Shown: positions 1 through 7,603 of the stretch, piece after piece | How positions within the stretch are numbered: position 1 is the first letter of the stretch | Layout of the letters: every line of letters starts with the position of its first letter | Origin: Aureococcus anophagefferens | Taxonomy: Eukaryota; Sar; Pelagophyceae; Pelagomonadales; Pelagomonadaceae | Assembly (NCBI RefSeq): GCF_000186865.1 | Contig: NW_008705575.1 | Span: 33,011-45,601 of the forward strand | DNA: 12,591 nucleotides | Direction of reading: 5' to 3' | Made by a program: the position numbers and the translations under genes | The notes under the pieces: model-generated | The model's input: only the letters and a program-made list of their open reading frames with translations | What the model was told of the DNA's origin: nothing | Databases searched by the model: none

Positions 1-126
1 GCGGAGACCGGGCACCTGCCAGCCCACGGAGAAGGCCGTCTGCTGCAGGACGGCGCCGACGCCCTCCTCGGAGACGTCGCGCTTCATATAGCTGTCCGCG
101 AGGGCGTCGTCGAGGGCGTTCGCCAT
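1..126 (-). CDS. 5' end of an unrecognised protein (partial)
   Basis: The minus strand is open from an ATG at 126-124 to the window edge, giving 42 residues that begin MANALDDALADSYMKRD and continue through a segment with VLQQTAFSVGWQVPG. There is no signal peptide or recognisable domain in this stub. It counts as coding because it is open to the edge, has GC-rich third positions like the neighbouring genes, and lies head-to-head with the OB-fold gene across 176 bp. It is too short to identify a family. The family may become clear from the sequence to the left. Confidence 0.55.
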   Translation of the reverse strand, partial: MANALDDALADSYMKRDVSEEGVGAVLQQTAFSVGWQVPGLR

Positions 127-302
127 ATTGTTGCTCGGGGTCGGCCCGGCGCGTCGGTCGCGGCCGGGAGAGCCCGATGAGCACGGCCCAGCGTCGGCGG
201 CCGGAGCTGGATTGAGCCAGAGGAGCCGGCTTCTTGTGGAAAACAGCGACGCTTTCACTTGGGGCCGCGAGAACGTTCCCGCCCGTCGCGCGCGCGCGCC
301 CC
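127..302. promoter_or_regulatory. Divergent intergenic region, putative shared promoter
   Basis: These 176 bp separate two divergent starts (minus at 126, plus at 303), so both promoters must lie here or overlap the genes. I see no TATA box. A 12-codon upstream ORF (ATG at 177, TGA at 213-215) would lie in the 5' leader of the plus-strand gene if transcription starts left of 177. The region ends in a CGCG-rich run just before the ATG. Confidence 0.4.
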
Positions 303-1163
303 ATGGCCTACCCGCTGGCCCGCGTCTGGGACGAGCCGCACGCCTGCGTCAACGTCTGCGGCGTCGTGCTCAGCATCCGCGACGAGATGACCGCGAAGCA
401 ACTGAAGCGCCGCCTCGAGCTCGAGCTCCGCGACGGGACGCACGCCGTCACCTGCGTCTTCTGGGGCGCCGCCGCCGAAGCAACGGCGACGACCGTCGCG
501 CGGCTCGACGTCGTGAGCGTCGACGTGCGCGACGCGGCGCGCGACGGCGCGGGGCTCGCGTGCCAGTGCCGGTCCGCGGCGCGCGTGCGGTGGCGCTTCG
601 CGGCCGGCGCCGCGGCGCCGCCGGGCGGCCACGTCGGCCGCGCGGTCGCCTGGGCCGTCCAGGCCTACGCGCGCGACGTCGCGGCGCTCCGCGCCGCGGC
701 CGCCCGGCCGGCGGCGGCGCCCGCGGCGCCGCCGGAGCCCGCGGCGCCGCGCGGCGCGACGGCGGCGACGGCGTGCTCCGTCGCCGAGGCCGTCGACGCG
801 CTCCGGCGGCCCGCGAACGCGCTCTTCGTCTCCGGCGCCCTCGGCGCGATCCTCGGCAAGCGGTCCCGCGACGACCTCGCGGCGGCAGACGACGCGGACG
901 TGGCCCGGGAGGTCCGCCGTGGCGGCCTCACGTTCCGCGTCGACGGCGCCGACGGCGCGAGCCTCGAGTGCCGCGCGGCGCCGCCCGTCGCCGCCGCGTT
1001 CCTCGGCTCCGACGACCCGGACGACGCGACCCTCGCCGCGCGCTACCGGACCCTCCGGGGCCTCTCGTCGGACCGGCCCCACGTGCTCCTCCTCGCGCGG
1101 CGCGACGGCGACGACGCGCCGACGCTCCTCCGCGCGGAGCTGCTCCGCGGCGGGGTCCCCTAA
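303..1163 (+). CDS. OB-fold nucleic-acid-binding protein, RPA-like
   Basis: The protein has 286 residues. The ATG at 303 is in a good context (CCCATGG) and starts MAYPLARVWDE; the frame is open further upstream but has only non-ATG starts there. Residues 14-75 look like a replication protein A type OB fold: a first strand VNVCGVVLSI, a strand-turn LELELRDGTHAVTCVFWG, then LDVVSVDVRD. The 'v.l.lrD.t....v.fWg' pattern is typical of RPA1 DNA-binding domains. An alanine/proline linker follows (about 135-165). A second beta-rich module (about 185-285) contains SGALGAILGKRSRDD and LTFRVDGADGASLECRA and may be another OB fold. RPA-like proteins bind single-stranded DNA in replication or repair; the exact role here is an inference. 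I see no zinc finger or intron. It could instead be a telomere or meiotic OB protein. Confidence 0.6.
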   Translation: MAYPLARVWDEPHACVNVCGVVLSIRDEMTAKQLKRRLELELRDGTHAVTCVFWGAAAEATATTVARLDVVSVDVRDAARDGAGLACQCRSAARVRWRFAAGAAAPPGGHVGRAVAWAVQAYARDVAALRAAAARPAAAPAAPPEPAAPRGATAATACSVAEAVDALRRPANALFVSGALGAILGKRSRDDLAAADDADVAREVRRGGLTFRVDGADGASLECRAAPPVAAAFLGSDDPDDATLAARYRTLRGLSSDRPHVLLLARRDGDDAPTLLRAELLRGGVP

Positions 1164-1192
1164 GCATGTCTGAAGTCTACTTTCCTTGAAGC

Positions 1193-1224
1193 CTTAGGCG
1201 GGGTTCCTTTCCCGGCGGCCTAAG
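1193..1224. other. Stem-loop in the 3' flank of the OB-fold gene
   Basis: CTTAGGC (1193-1199) pairs perfectly with GCCTAAG (1218-1224). GGG at about 1200-1203 can stack on CCC at 1211-1213 inside it, leaving a short T-rich loop. It lies 30 bp past the stop at 1163 and about 70 bp before the lipase ATG, so it would be in the 3' UTR of one gene or the 5' leader of the next. Function unknown. Confidence 0.35.
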
Positions 1225-1291
1225 CTGAAGTGTGAAGCCAAGGCCGCCGTTGAACATCAAGTGCATTTTCGGGGTTATCAAGTTCTGAACG

Positions 1292-2274
1292 ATGATGCTC
1301 ACCCGTGTCGCACGCAGCCCACCGCCGATGCTGAGCCGCCGCCTGGGCAGCGCGGCGCCGCCGGGGAAGCAGCTCGCCTGCGCGGGCTGCGCGGGCATGT
1401 TCCCCTACATGCTCGGCGTCGTCGCCGCCATGCAGGACGACTTCGGCGACGCCCTGCGTACCGAGGTTTGCGCCGTCGGCGGCGCCTCCGCCGGGACCTT
1501 TGGGGCGCTGCTCCTCGCGACGGGCGTCTCCGCGCGCGCGCTCCACGAGGACGCGCACCTCGCGCTCGTGGCGCGCGTCCGCGCGGACGGCGGCCCGTTG
1601 TTCCGATGGAACGATAGAGTGTTCGACGCGTTCCTCGCGTACCTCGACGACGTGGCGCCGGCGGCGCACGCTACCGCGTCGGGCCGGCTCCACGTGTCCC
1701 TGAGCGAGGTCACGTTGCGCGGCGTGACGCCCAAAAAGCGGTCGGCGTTCGCGTCGAACGCGGACCTCGTCGACGACATGATCGCCTCGAGCTTCGTGCC
1801 CTTCAGGGCAGCACAAGGGTGATTCAACGTCGCTTCAACGTGAGTGTTCCGCGCGCGCGCGTTTCGGAAATAGCACCCACGCTTCGAGGCCGTTCCGAGA
1901 GATGATCGCTCGTCCAAAAATCAGCCGAAACGAGCGGAAAACGACCGAGATAGGAGCCTTTGAAGTTGGGAATTTCGCACCCTTTTGCTGCCCAGGTGCC
2001 CTTTGCGTACGGCGCGCGGCCGCCCTTCGCCTTCCACCGGTCGCGCGTCGACGGCGGGCTCTACGTCGACGCGTCGGTGCAGGACCCGAAGCCCACGCCG
2101 CGGCCCGTCGACGCCTGCCCGCGCCTCGTGCTCCACCACCGCATGTTCCGCCGCGACCTGCCGTTCCTCGCGCCCATCTCCGACGACGCCGCCGTCGTCG
2201 ACGCGCGGTTCCACATGGGCCACGACGACGCGAAGCGGGGCCGCGACGTCTTCGCGGCCTTCCTCGGCGCGTGA
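1292..2274 (+). CDS. Patatin/ATGL-like phospholipase, one introner intron
   Basis: Two exons, 1292-1795 and 1996-2274, give 260 residues. It has the patatin Ser-Asp dyad. The nucleophile elbow GGASAG carries Ser66, an oxyanion-type glycine segment CAGCAGMFPYMLGV precedes it (30-43), and the catalytic Asp187 is in VDGG just after the junction. The stretch LHVSLSEVT followed by FASNADLVDDMIASSFVPF resembles the adiponutrin/ATGL (PNPLA) branch, which hydrolyses triacylglycerol or phospholipids. Splicing out 1796-1995 joins SSF to VPFAYGARPP in phase 0; without it the frame ends in the intron at 1822, before the Asp. A second in-frame ATG at 1328 is possible. The arginine-rich, acid-free first 25 residues could be a mitochondrial presequence, which is an inference. 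At 260 residues it is a minimal patatin domain. Confidence 0.85.
1804..1995 (+). mobile_element. Introner element 1 (non-autonomous DNA transposon acting as an intron)
   Basis: This 192-bp element is flanked by perfect 8-bp target duplications GTGCCCTT at 1796-1803 and 1996-2003. Its ends are inverted repeats: CAGGGCAGCACAAGGGTG at the left against CTGGGCAGCAAAAGGGTG read inward from the right (16 of 18 match). The intron is 1796-1995 (200 nt): its GT is the start of the left duplication and its AG is the element's right end. The core GTCCAAAAATCAGCCGAA at about 1914-1931 recurs in the two elements in the YchF gene. It is far less GC-rich than the exons. It encodes no transposase, so any mobility would need an enzyme encoded elsewhere. 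Confidence 0.88.
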
Positions 2275-2309
2275 GGAGTAAGGGGGACGCCCGAGCAACC
2301 TGCGCCTTC

Positions 2310-2329
2310 AACTTCAGTTTGGTGAAGTT
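2310..2329. other. Small hairpin between the lipase and RING genes
   Basis: AACTTCA (2310-2316) and TGAAGTT (2323-2329) form a perfect 7-bp stem with a 6-nt loop. It lies in the 132-bp spacer, 36 bp after the lipase stop and about 80 bp before the RING ATG. It may be a 3'-end or leader structure. The AACTTCA word also occurs inside the introners, but no other part of an introner is here. Confidence 0.3.
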
Positions 2330-2406
2330 TTGGAGCAGGAAGCGTCGTCGGAGGCCTCCTCGGCGTGGCCCAGGCTCTGCGGGCGACGCGCGCGCGCCGC
2401 GGAACC

Positions 2407-3213
2407 ATGGCCGAGGCCGACGAGGTCGAGGTCGAGTGCGCCATCTGCAAGGACAACCTGCTGGAGGACCCGGCGAGCGCCGTGATTTTCAACCCCTGCA
2501 CGACCTGCGACGTCCTCTACTGCCGGGCCTGCCTCGAGAAGAACATGTCCGAGTACAGCAACATGTGCCCCGTGTGCCGCACGAAGGTGCGCATCACGCG
2601 GTCCATGACCGTCGTCGTCGACGGCGCGGACCGGCTCCGCGCGCACGCGGCGCGCGAGCGGGCGACGGCGCGGCCGAGCGAGCCCGTGCGGCGCGCGCCG
2701 GGCCAGGGCGAGCTCGCCCTCGCCTGCGTGGATCAAGCGTACATGAGGCGGCGGGCGGAGGAGGACGACGAGGCCGCGTCCCTGGCGCTCGTCGCGTCGT
2801 TCGCGGGGGGCGGGCCGCCGCCGGCGCCGGCCGACGACGAGCCCGACGACGCGACGAAGGCGCTGCTCGCGGAGTACGCCGCGGAGGAGCGGGCGGCGCG
2901 GGAGGCGAAGGAGCGGGCCGACGCGCAGCGCGCCGCCGACGAGAAGCTCGCGCGCGACCTCGCCGAGGCCGACCGCGCGGCCGCGCGGCGCGACGCGGCG
3001 CCGGAGCCCAAACGGTCGTCGCCGCGGGGCCGGAAGCGCGGCGCCGCGGCCGCGCCGGCGCCGGCGGCGACGACCGAGGACCTCGAGGCCTTCTTCCGGG
3101 GCAAGCGGCCGCGGCCGGACGACGGCGACGGCGAGCGGCCGCGGCGCGCGCCGCCCGACGCGCGGGACGTCGTCGAGATCGACGACAGCGACGACGGCAG
3201 CGTCATCGCCTAA
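2407..3213 (+). CDS. C4C4 RING-type E3 ubiquitin ligase candidate with SIM
   Basis: The protein has 268 residues. The ATG at 2407 has A at -3 and G at +4; the frame extends upstream only to non-ATG codons. An N-terminal RING (11-57) uses Cys 11, 14, 31, 34, 39, 42, 54 and 57. All eight ligands are cysteine, as in the C4C4 RING of CNOT4, with no RING histidine. A segment at 118-131 (EEDDEAASLALVAS) fits the ubiquitin-interacting-motif pattern: acidic run, Ala127, Ser131. A charged, alanine-rich helix follows (about 155-200), then basic clusters PKRSSPRGRKR and GKRPRPDD that could be nuclear signals. The C-terminus VVEIDDSDD (255-263) is a textbook SUMO-interacting motif. RING plus SIM suggests a SUMO-targeted ubiquitin ligase acting in the nucleus; this is inferred from the motifs. 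It has no intron. Its stop is 17 bp from the stop of the convergent YchF gene. Confidence 0.82.
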   Translation: MAEADEVEVECAICKDNLLEDPASAVIFNPCTTCDVLYCRACLEKNMSEYSNMCPVCRTKVRITRSMTVVVDGADRLRAHAARERATARPSEPVRRAPGQGELALACVDQAYMRRRAEEDDEAASLALVASFAGGGPPPAPADDEPDDATKALLAEYAAEERAAREAKERADAQRAADEKLARDLAEADRAAARRDAAPEPKRSSPRGRKRGAAAAPAPAATTEDLEAFFRGKRPRPDDGDGERPRRAPPDARDVVEIDDSDDGSVIA

Positions 3214-3230
3214 ACACCCTATCTCCTTGC

Positions 3231-4849
3231 TTAGACGTTGAAGCGGAAGAGCATGACGTCGCCGTCCTTGACGACGTACTCCTTGCCCTCGGCGCGCACG
3301 AGGCCCTGCTCCTTGGCGACCTTCTCGTCGCCCGCGGCGACGAGCGCGTCGTAGGCGACGGTCTCCGCCTTGATGAAGCCGCGCTCGAAGTCGCCGTGGA
3401 TGACGCCCGCGGCCTGGGGCGCGCGCCAGCCGTCGACGATGGTCCAGGCGCGCGTCTCCGTCGGGCCCGACGTGTAGTAGGTGATGAGGCCCAAAGCGTC
3501 GTACGCGGAGCGGACGAGCGCGCGGAGGCCGCAGGCCTCGAGCGACACGCCGAGCGCGTCGAGGAACTCGTCGCGGTCCTCGGCCTCGAGCGTGACGAGC
3601 TCCGACTCGACCTGCGCCGACACGACGACGACGGTCTCGCCCGTCTCCGCGGCTTTCGCGCGGACCTTCTCGACCATCGCGTTGCCCTCGGCCAGATCGT
3701 CGTCGGCGACGTTGCACGCGTAGATGACGGGCTTGATGGTCAACAGGTTCAACCCCTTGACGGCCTCGAGCTCCTTGTCCTCGAGGGCGACGTCGCGCGC
3801 CTGCGTGCCCTCGTCGAGCGCCGCGGCCAATTTGTCGAGCGCGGGGATCTCCTCCGGCGGCGCCTGTGTGCAAATCAACCAGTGAGCTGGGACGTCGGGG
3901 CCAAACTTCAGAATTCTCTAGCTCGGTCAAATCGAAGTCGATTCGGCTGATTTTTGGACGAATCGATTGCTATCAGCGAGTTCTCGAAGCACGGCGGAAG
4001 TGCTCGTGTCAAAACATTCGAATACGCGCACATTGAAGTCGGGTTGAAGATTTGATTTGCACACAGGGCGGCGCCTTGCCCGTCTTCGCGTCCTTGCCCG
4101 CGCGCTCCCGGCGCTTCTCGACCTGGGCCAGGTCGCTCAACGCGAGCTCGAGCTCGATGACGTCGACGTCGCGCAGGGGGTCGATGGACCCGTCGACGTG
4201 GATCACCTGTGTGGGAATCGACCACTGGTTGGGCTATTCCAGCCAAAACTTCAAACCTCTCGAGCTCGGTCGAATCGAAGTCGATTCGGCTGATTTTTGG
4301 ACGACTCGATCGCTCTCGTCGAGTTCTCGAAGCAGAACCGAAGGGCTTGCGTCGAAGCGGTCGCATAATCTCACATTGAATTCGGGTTGGGGCTTTGATT
4401 TCGGCCCCGGGGATCACGTTCTCGTCGTCGAAGCAGCGGACGACGTGGACGATCGCGTCGCACTCGCGGATGTTCGCGAGGAACTGGTTCCCCAGGCCCT
4501 CGCCCTTGGACGCGCCCTTGACCAGGCCGGCGATGTCGACGAACTCGAGGCTCGTCGCGACCGTCTTCTCGGAGTCGTGGATGTCCGAGAGCGCGGCCAA
4601 TCGCGCGTCGGGGACCGACACGACGCCCACGTTGGGCTCGATGGTGCAGAAGGGGTAGTTCGCCGCCTCGGCGTTGACGTCCTCCGTCAGCGCGTTGAAG
4701 AGCGTGCTCTTGCCCACGTTGGGCAGGCCGACGATGCCCGTCTTCAGGCCCATGGTGATCGTGCGGCCGCGCCGGAAGCTCGGGCGGGCCGACGGCCGCA
4801 GCCCGCGCGCGACGGCAGCGAGCATCGCCAGGGCGCGCCAAGGACTCAT
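3231..4849 (-). CDS. OLA1: YchF/OLA1-family ATPase with N-terminal extension, two introner introns
   Basis: Exons on the minus strand are 4849-4418, 4206-4075 and 3863-3231, giving 398 residues. The conserved domain starts at Met33 (MGLKTGIVG). The P-loop is GLPNVGKS (41-48), the G3 region [17 protein letters not shown] is diagnostic of YchF, and the G4 region IKPVIYACN is weakly conserved as usual in this family. The C-terminal TGS domain includes [20 protein letters not shown] and the end [12 protein letters not shown]. Family members bind ATP and associate with ribosomes. From Met33 the length is 366, close to the 363 of E. coli YchF. The extra 32 residues (hydrophobic ALAMLAAVA, then Arg/Ser-rich, no acids) look like an organelle-targeting leader. 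Both introns are phase 0, and removing them restores [17 protein letters not shown] and KTGKAPPEE, matching the family. The gene is divergent from SDA1. Confidence 0.93.
3864..4066 (-). mobile_element. Introner element 2, GC-AG intron
   Basis: This 203-bp element is flanked by perfect 8-bp duplications, GGCGGCGC on the plus strand (3856-3863 and 4067-4074). Its 15-bp terminal inverted repeats CTGTGTGCAAATCAA match perfectly. The intron is 3864-4074 (211 nt). On the minus strand it starts with GC, the first bases of the upstream duplication, and ends with the element's own CACACAG. No GT donor keeps the frame. The shared core is on the minus strand at about 3935-3955, in the same orientation relative to the host gene as in element 1. 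Confidence 0.9.
4207..4409 (-). mobile_element. Introner element 3, GT-AG intron
   Basis: This 203-bp element is flanked by duplications that read GTGATCCA (4206-4199) and GTGATCCC (4417-4410) on the minus strand, differing only in the last base. The intron is 4207-4417 (211 nt), with GT from the duplication and CACACAG from the element. The body is clearly related to element 2: both contain AATCGAAGTCGATTCGGCTG or a one-base variant, followed by ATTTTTGGACGA. Its outer ends are poorly matched (CTGTGTGGGAATC against CGGGGCCGAAATC). The worn ends and the changed duplication suggest an older insertion than element 2. Confidence 0.86.
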
Positions 4850-5146
4850 GCGCGGGAGTGGTTTGGAAGGTGCGCGGGCCTGTGCGCGCGGGCGCGGCGA
4901 CGTGACGCAGTGCTTGGTGGCACACACTGCAATCGATGAGGGCGGACGGCTTCGACGGCTTCGGCGCCGTGCATCATCGGCCAGCATCGCCCATCTCGTC
5001 GGCGGTGTTCGCGTCGCGCGAGGCCGCCCACGTCCCCGCCGACGACCACCAGCCGTCAGCTTCGTCGCCGGGCCTGGTCGCGTCGGCCAGCGCCGCCGCG
5101 TCGCCGAGAACTCGTCGTCCGCGCGGCCACAGCCGCCGCAGCCAGC
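4850..5146. promoter_or_regulatory. Divergent intergenic region between the YchF and SDA1 genes
   Basis: These 297 bp must hold the start regions of both genes. I see no TATA box. GACGTGACGC (4899-4908) contains an ACGT/TGACG core of the kind bound by bZIP factors; at this length it could be chance. A plus-strand ATG at 4936 opens a frame that overlaps the SDA1 start in another frame, so SDA1 transcripts probably start downstream of it. No coding potential is evident. Confidence 0.4.
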
Positions 5147-7501
5147 ATGAAGGTCCGCCAGCACACGCTGCCCGTGCTGCAGAACCTGCTCAAGCGCGAC
5201 CCGCCGGCGTACAAGGAGGAGTTCGAGGCCATCTGGCGCCAGTACCTCAGCGAGCTCGAGGTCTTCAAGCTCCGGTCCGCGGAGGGCGAGGCCGCGCCCG
5301 GCCGCCTCGCCAAGGACGGCGACGAGAAGCGGCTCGCCGAGCTCGCGACGTTCGTGAGCCACACGTGCAAGCACTACGACTTCGCCGCGCAGCGCTTCGG
5401 GCCCCAGCTCTGCCGCCTCCTCAAGGACCGCTGCGTGGGCCTCGCGCCCGAGCTCCGCCTGAGCCTCGTGCAGGCGTGCGTTTTAGCGCGGTCCAAGGGC
5501 CTCCTCGACCCCGTGGAGCTGCTCGAGCTCTGCTTCGAGCTGATCCGGCGCGTGCGCGACCGCGCGCTCCGCGACGAGCTCCGGACGCACGTCGTCAACG
5601 ACGTCCGCCGCTGCGCGCGCGGCGGCGGCGAGTCCAAGGGGTCGCAGCAGGCGTTGATGAAGAAGTTCCAGCGCTGCCTCTTCTTCCACTGCGGCGACGC
5701 CTCCCGCGAGGGCAGCGACAAGTCGGCCAAGGTCGCGCTCGACGCCGTCGTCGACCTGTACGGCCGCGGCGTCTGGACGTGCGCGCCCACGGTGAACTGC
5801 GTGGGCCGCGCGTGCGTCGACGACCGGAGCAAGCTCGCGTGCACGGCCATCCACTTCTTCCTGGGCATCGAGCAGTCGCCCGTGCTCGACGAGCTGGATT
5901 CGGACGACGAGGACGCGCGCGACGCGGGCAAGGCGTCCGACGCGATAAAAAAGGGCCGGCGCGACGTCGACGTCCACAAGCACTCGAAGAAGACGCGGAA
6001 GCGCGAGCGCGACACGAAGAAGCAGCTCAAGCGCGTGAAGAAGCTCGCGCGCGACGCGACGGACCGGACCCGCGGCGACAGCAAGCCCGTGTTCCCCGCG
6101 ATCGCGCTCCTCGACGACCCCCACAAGCTCTGCGAGCGGCTGCTGGCGCGGCTCCGGGCGCAGAAGGACAAGTTCGAGATCCGCGTGGCCATGATGGATT
6201 TGATTTCGCGCGTCGCGTGCGCGCACAAGCTCGCGCTGCTGCCGTTCTACTCCTACGTGCAGCGCTACCTCACGGCGCACCAGAAGGACGCGCCGAAGCT
6301 GCTGGCCGTCTTCGCCCAGGCCTGCCACGACCTCGTGCCGCCGGACGAGCTCGTCGCGGCCGCGCGGAAGATCGCCGACGCGTTCGTGAGCGAGCGGAAC
6401 GCGCCCGAGGCCATGGCGCTCGGCATCAACGCGCTCCGCGAGGTCGCGGGCCGCTGCCCGGCGCTGTTGGACGAGCCGGAGATGCTGGGCTTCGTCCGCG
6501 ACCTCGCGGCCCACGCGAAGCACCGCGACCGGTCCGTCGTCGTCGCCGCGCGCGGCTGGATCAACGTCGTCCGCGAGCACTACCCCGCGCTGCTCCACAA
6601 GAAGGACCGGGGCCGCGCGCACGCGGCGTCGACGCGCGAGCCGGCGAAATACGGCGCGGCGACGGCGGCGACGGCCGTCGAGGGCGAGGAGCTCCTGCGG
6701 GCCTACGAGCGCGGCGACCTACCGGAGGACTTTGACGACGCGGTCCGCGAGTGCGACGGCGTCGGCGAGGGGGTCAAGGACGACGACGGCGCCGGCTGGG
6801 TCGACGTCGACGACGACGACGGCGGCGCGGAGGAGGACGGCGCGGATGACGACGACGAGGAGGAGGAGGTGGAGGACGACGACGGCGACGACGACGGCGA
6901 CGACGAGGAGGCGGGCGAGGACGAGGACGACGGCGAGGAGGACGACGAGGACGACGGCGAGGGCGGCTGGGAGGAGGCGTCGGACGACGACGACGACGGC
7001 GAGGACGGCGACGAGGGCTGGCAGGACGCGTCCGACGACGGCGAGGCGGCGGCGCCGGCGGCGAAGAAGGTGCGGTTCGACGCGCCCGAGACCGCGGCCG
7101 AGGCCGCGGCGGCGGCCGCGCCGCCGCCGGGCCACCGCATCTTCTCCGACGACGACTTCGCGCGCATCCGCCTGCTCAAGGCGCGCGCGGCGGAGCTCCG
7201 CGCCGCCGGCGGCCGCGCGGGCGCGTCGGGCCAGGGCTTCCTACAGTCGAACGACATTTTGCCCGACGCGGTCAAGCGGAAGACGTCCGTCGAGGAGCGC
7301 AAGGCCCAGAACGTCCTCGACCGCGAGCAGTACCAGCTCAAGACCCACGCGGGCGGCAAGACGAACACGGAGAAGCGGCGCACGAAGAACTACCTCATGG
7401 TCCAGAAGAAGAAGGCGCGGACCAACGGGCTCAAGAAGCGGACGCGCGGCGCGCCCAAGGAGCAGCTCAAGCGCGACAAGCGCAAGCGCCGCCGCCTCTA
7501 G
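5147..7501 (+). CDS. SDA1: SDA1 (SDAD1), 60S ribosome biogenesis factor
   Basis: The protein has 784 residues with no intron (human SDAD1 is about 690, yeast Sda1 about 767). The N-terminus [20 protein letters not shown] and the following [13 protein letters not shown] match the SDA1 start. Further landmarks are [12 protein letters not shown], a [20 protein letters not shown] region equal to the family's ELY..W.DAKTVN block, and [11 protein letters not shown] basic insert lies at about 265-303. A helical-repeat middle includes [13 protein letters not shown] and [11 protein letters not shown] very acidic stretch spans about 540-640, and a lysine/arginine-rich tail closes the protein ([20 protein letters not shown]). 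Sda1 acts in nucleolar and nuclear maturation and export of pre-60S particles. The ATG at 5147 fits the family start. A ribosome-linked gene (YchF) lies head-to-head with it, which could allow co-expression, an inference. Confidence 0.95.
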   Translation: MKVRQHTLPVLQNLLKRDPPAYKEEFEAIWRQYLSELEVFKLRSAEGEAAPGRLAKDGDEKRLAELATFVSHTCKHYDFAAQRFGPQLCRLLKDRCVGLAPELRLSLVQACVLARSKGLLDPVELLELCFELIRRVRDRALRDELRTHVVNDVRRCARGGGESKGSQQALMKKFQRCLFFHCGDASREGSDKSAKVALDAVVDLYGRGVWTCAPTVNCVGRACVDDRSKLACTAIHFFLGIEQSPVLDELDSDDEDARDAGKASDAIKKGRRDVDVHKHSKKTRKRERDTKKQLKRVKKLARDATDRTRGDSKPVFPAIALLDDPHKLCERLLARLRAQKDKFEIRVAMMDLISRVACAHKLALLPFYSYVQRYLTAHQKDAPKLLAVFAQACHDLVPPDELVAAARKIADAFVSERNAPEAMALGINALREVAGRCPALLDEPEMLGFVRDLAAHAKHRDRSVVVAARGWINVVREHYPALLHKKDRGRAHAASTREPAKYGAATAATAVEGEELLRAYERGDLPEDFDDAVRECDGVGEGVKDDDGAGWVDVDDDDGGAEEDGADDDDEEEEVEDDDGDDDGDDEEAGEDEDDGEEDDEDDGEGGWEEASDDDDDGEDGDEGWQDASDDGEAAAPAAKKVRFDAPETAAEAAAAAAPPPGHRIFSDDDFARIRLLKARAAELRAAGGRAGASGQGFLQSNDILPDAVKRKTSVEERKAQNVLDREQYQLKTHAGGKTNTEKRRTKNYLMVQKKKARTNGLKKRTRGAPKEQLKRDKRKRRRL
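6775..7045 (+). repeat. GAC/GAG/GGC low-complexity tract in SDA1
   Basis: An irregular run of GAC, GAG and GGC codons encodes the Asp/Glu/Gly-rich segment of SDA1 (about residues 543-633). The same DNA reads as a serine-rich open frame on the minus strand, which is a composition artefact. SDA1 proteins normally have acidic patches with WE or GW motifs here, and GGWEEAS and EGWQDAS are present, so the tract is an expanded form of a conserved feature. Confidence 0.7.
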
Positions 7502-7603
7502 GGCGCGCCCCTTTTCCTGCCCGCGTGGCCGTAAGCCCCGCGCTTTCCGCGATATGTGCTCATTTCGGATCGCTGAAATCTCGCCACAAAATTTTGGACG
7601 ACG

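Noticed and set aside
2314..3930. A 538-codon minus-strand open frame across the RING gene and the end of the YchF gene
   Set aside because: It is Arg-rich shadow sequence in GC-rich DNA and lies antisense to or out of frame with clearly conserved genes.
1902..3950. A 682-codon plus-strand open frame
   Set aside because: It runs through the introner, the RING gene in the wrong frame and antisense to the YchF gene. No family features are visible.
4936..5146. Upstream ATG and long frame before SDA1
   Set aside because: It is out of frame with SDA1 and its product shows no family features; it is probably upstream of the transcription start.
6703..7383. Serine-rich minus-strand open frame opposite the SDA1 acidic tract
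   Set aside because: It is the direct consequence of GAC/GAG/GGC codons read on the other strand; there are no motifs.
7587..7603. ATTTTGGACGA before the ArsH start, resembling the introner core
   Set aside because: About 11 bases match, with no inverted ends, no 8-bp duplication and no rest of the element, so chance is likely.
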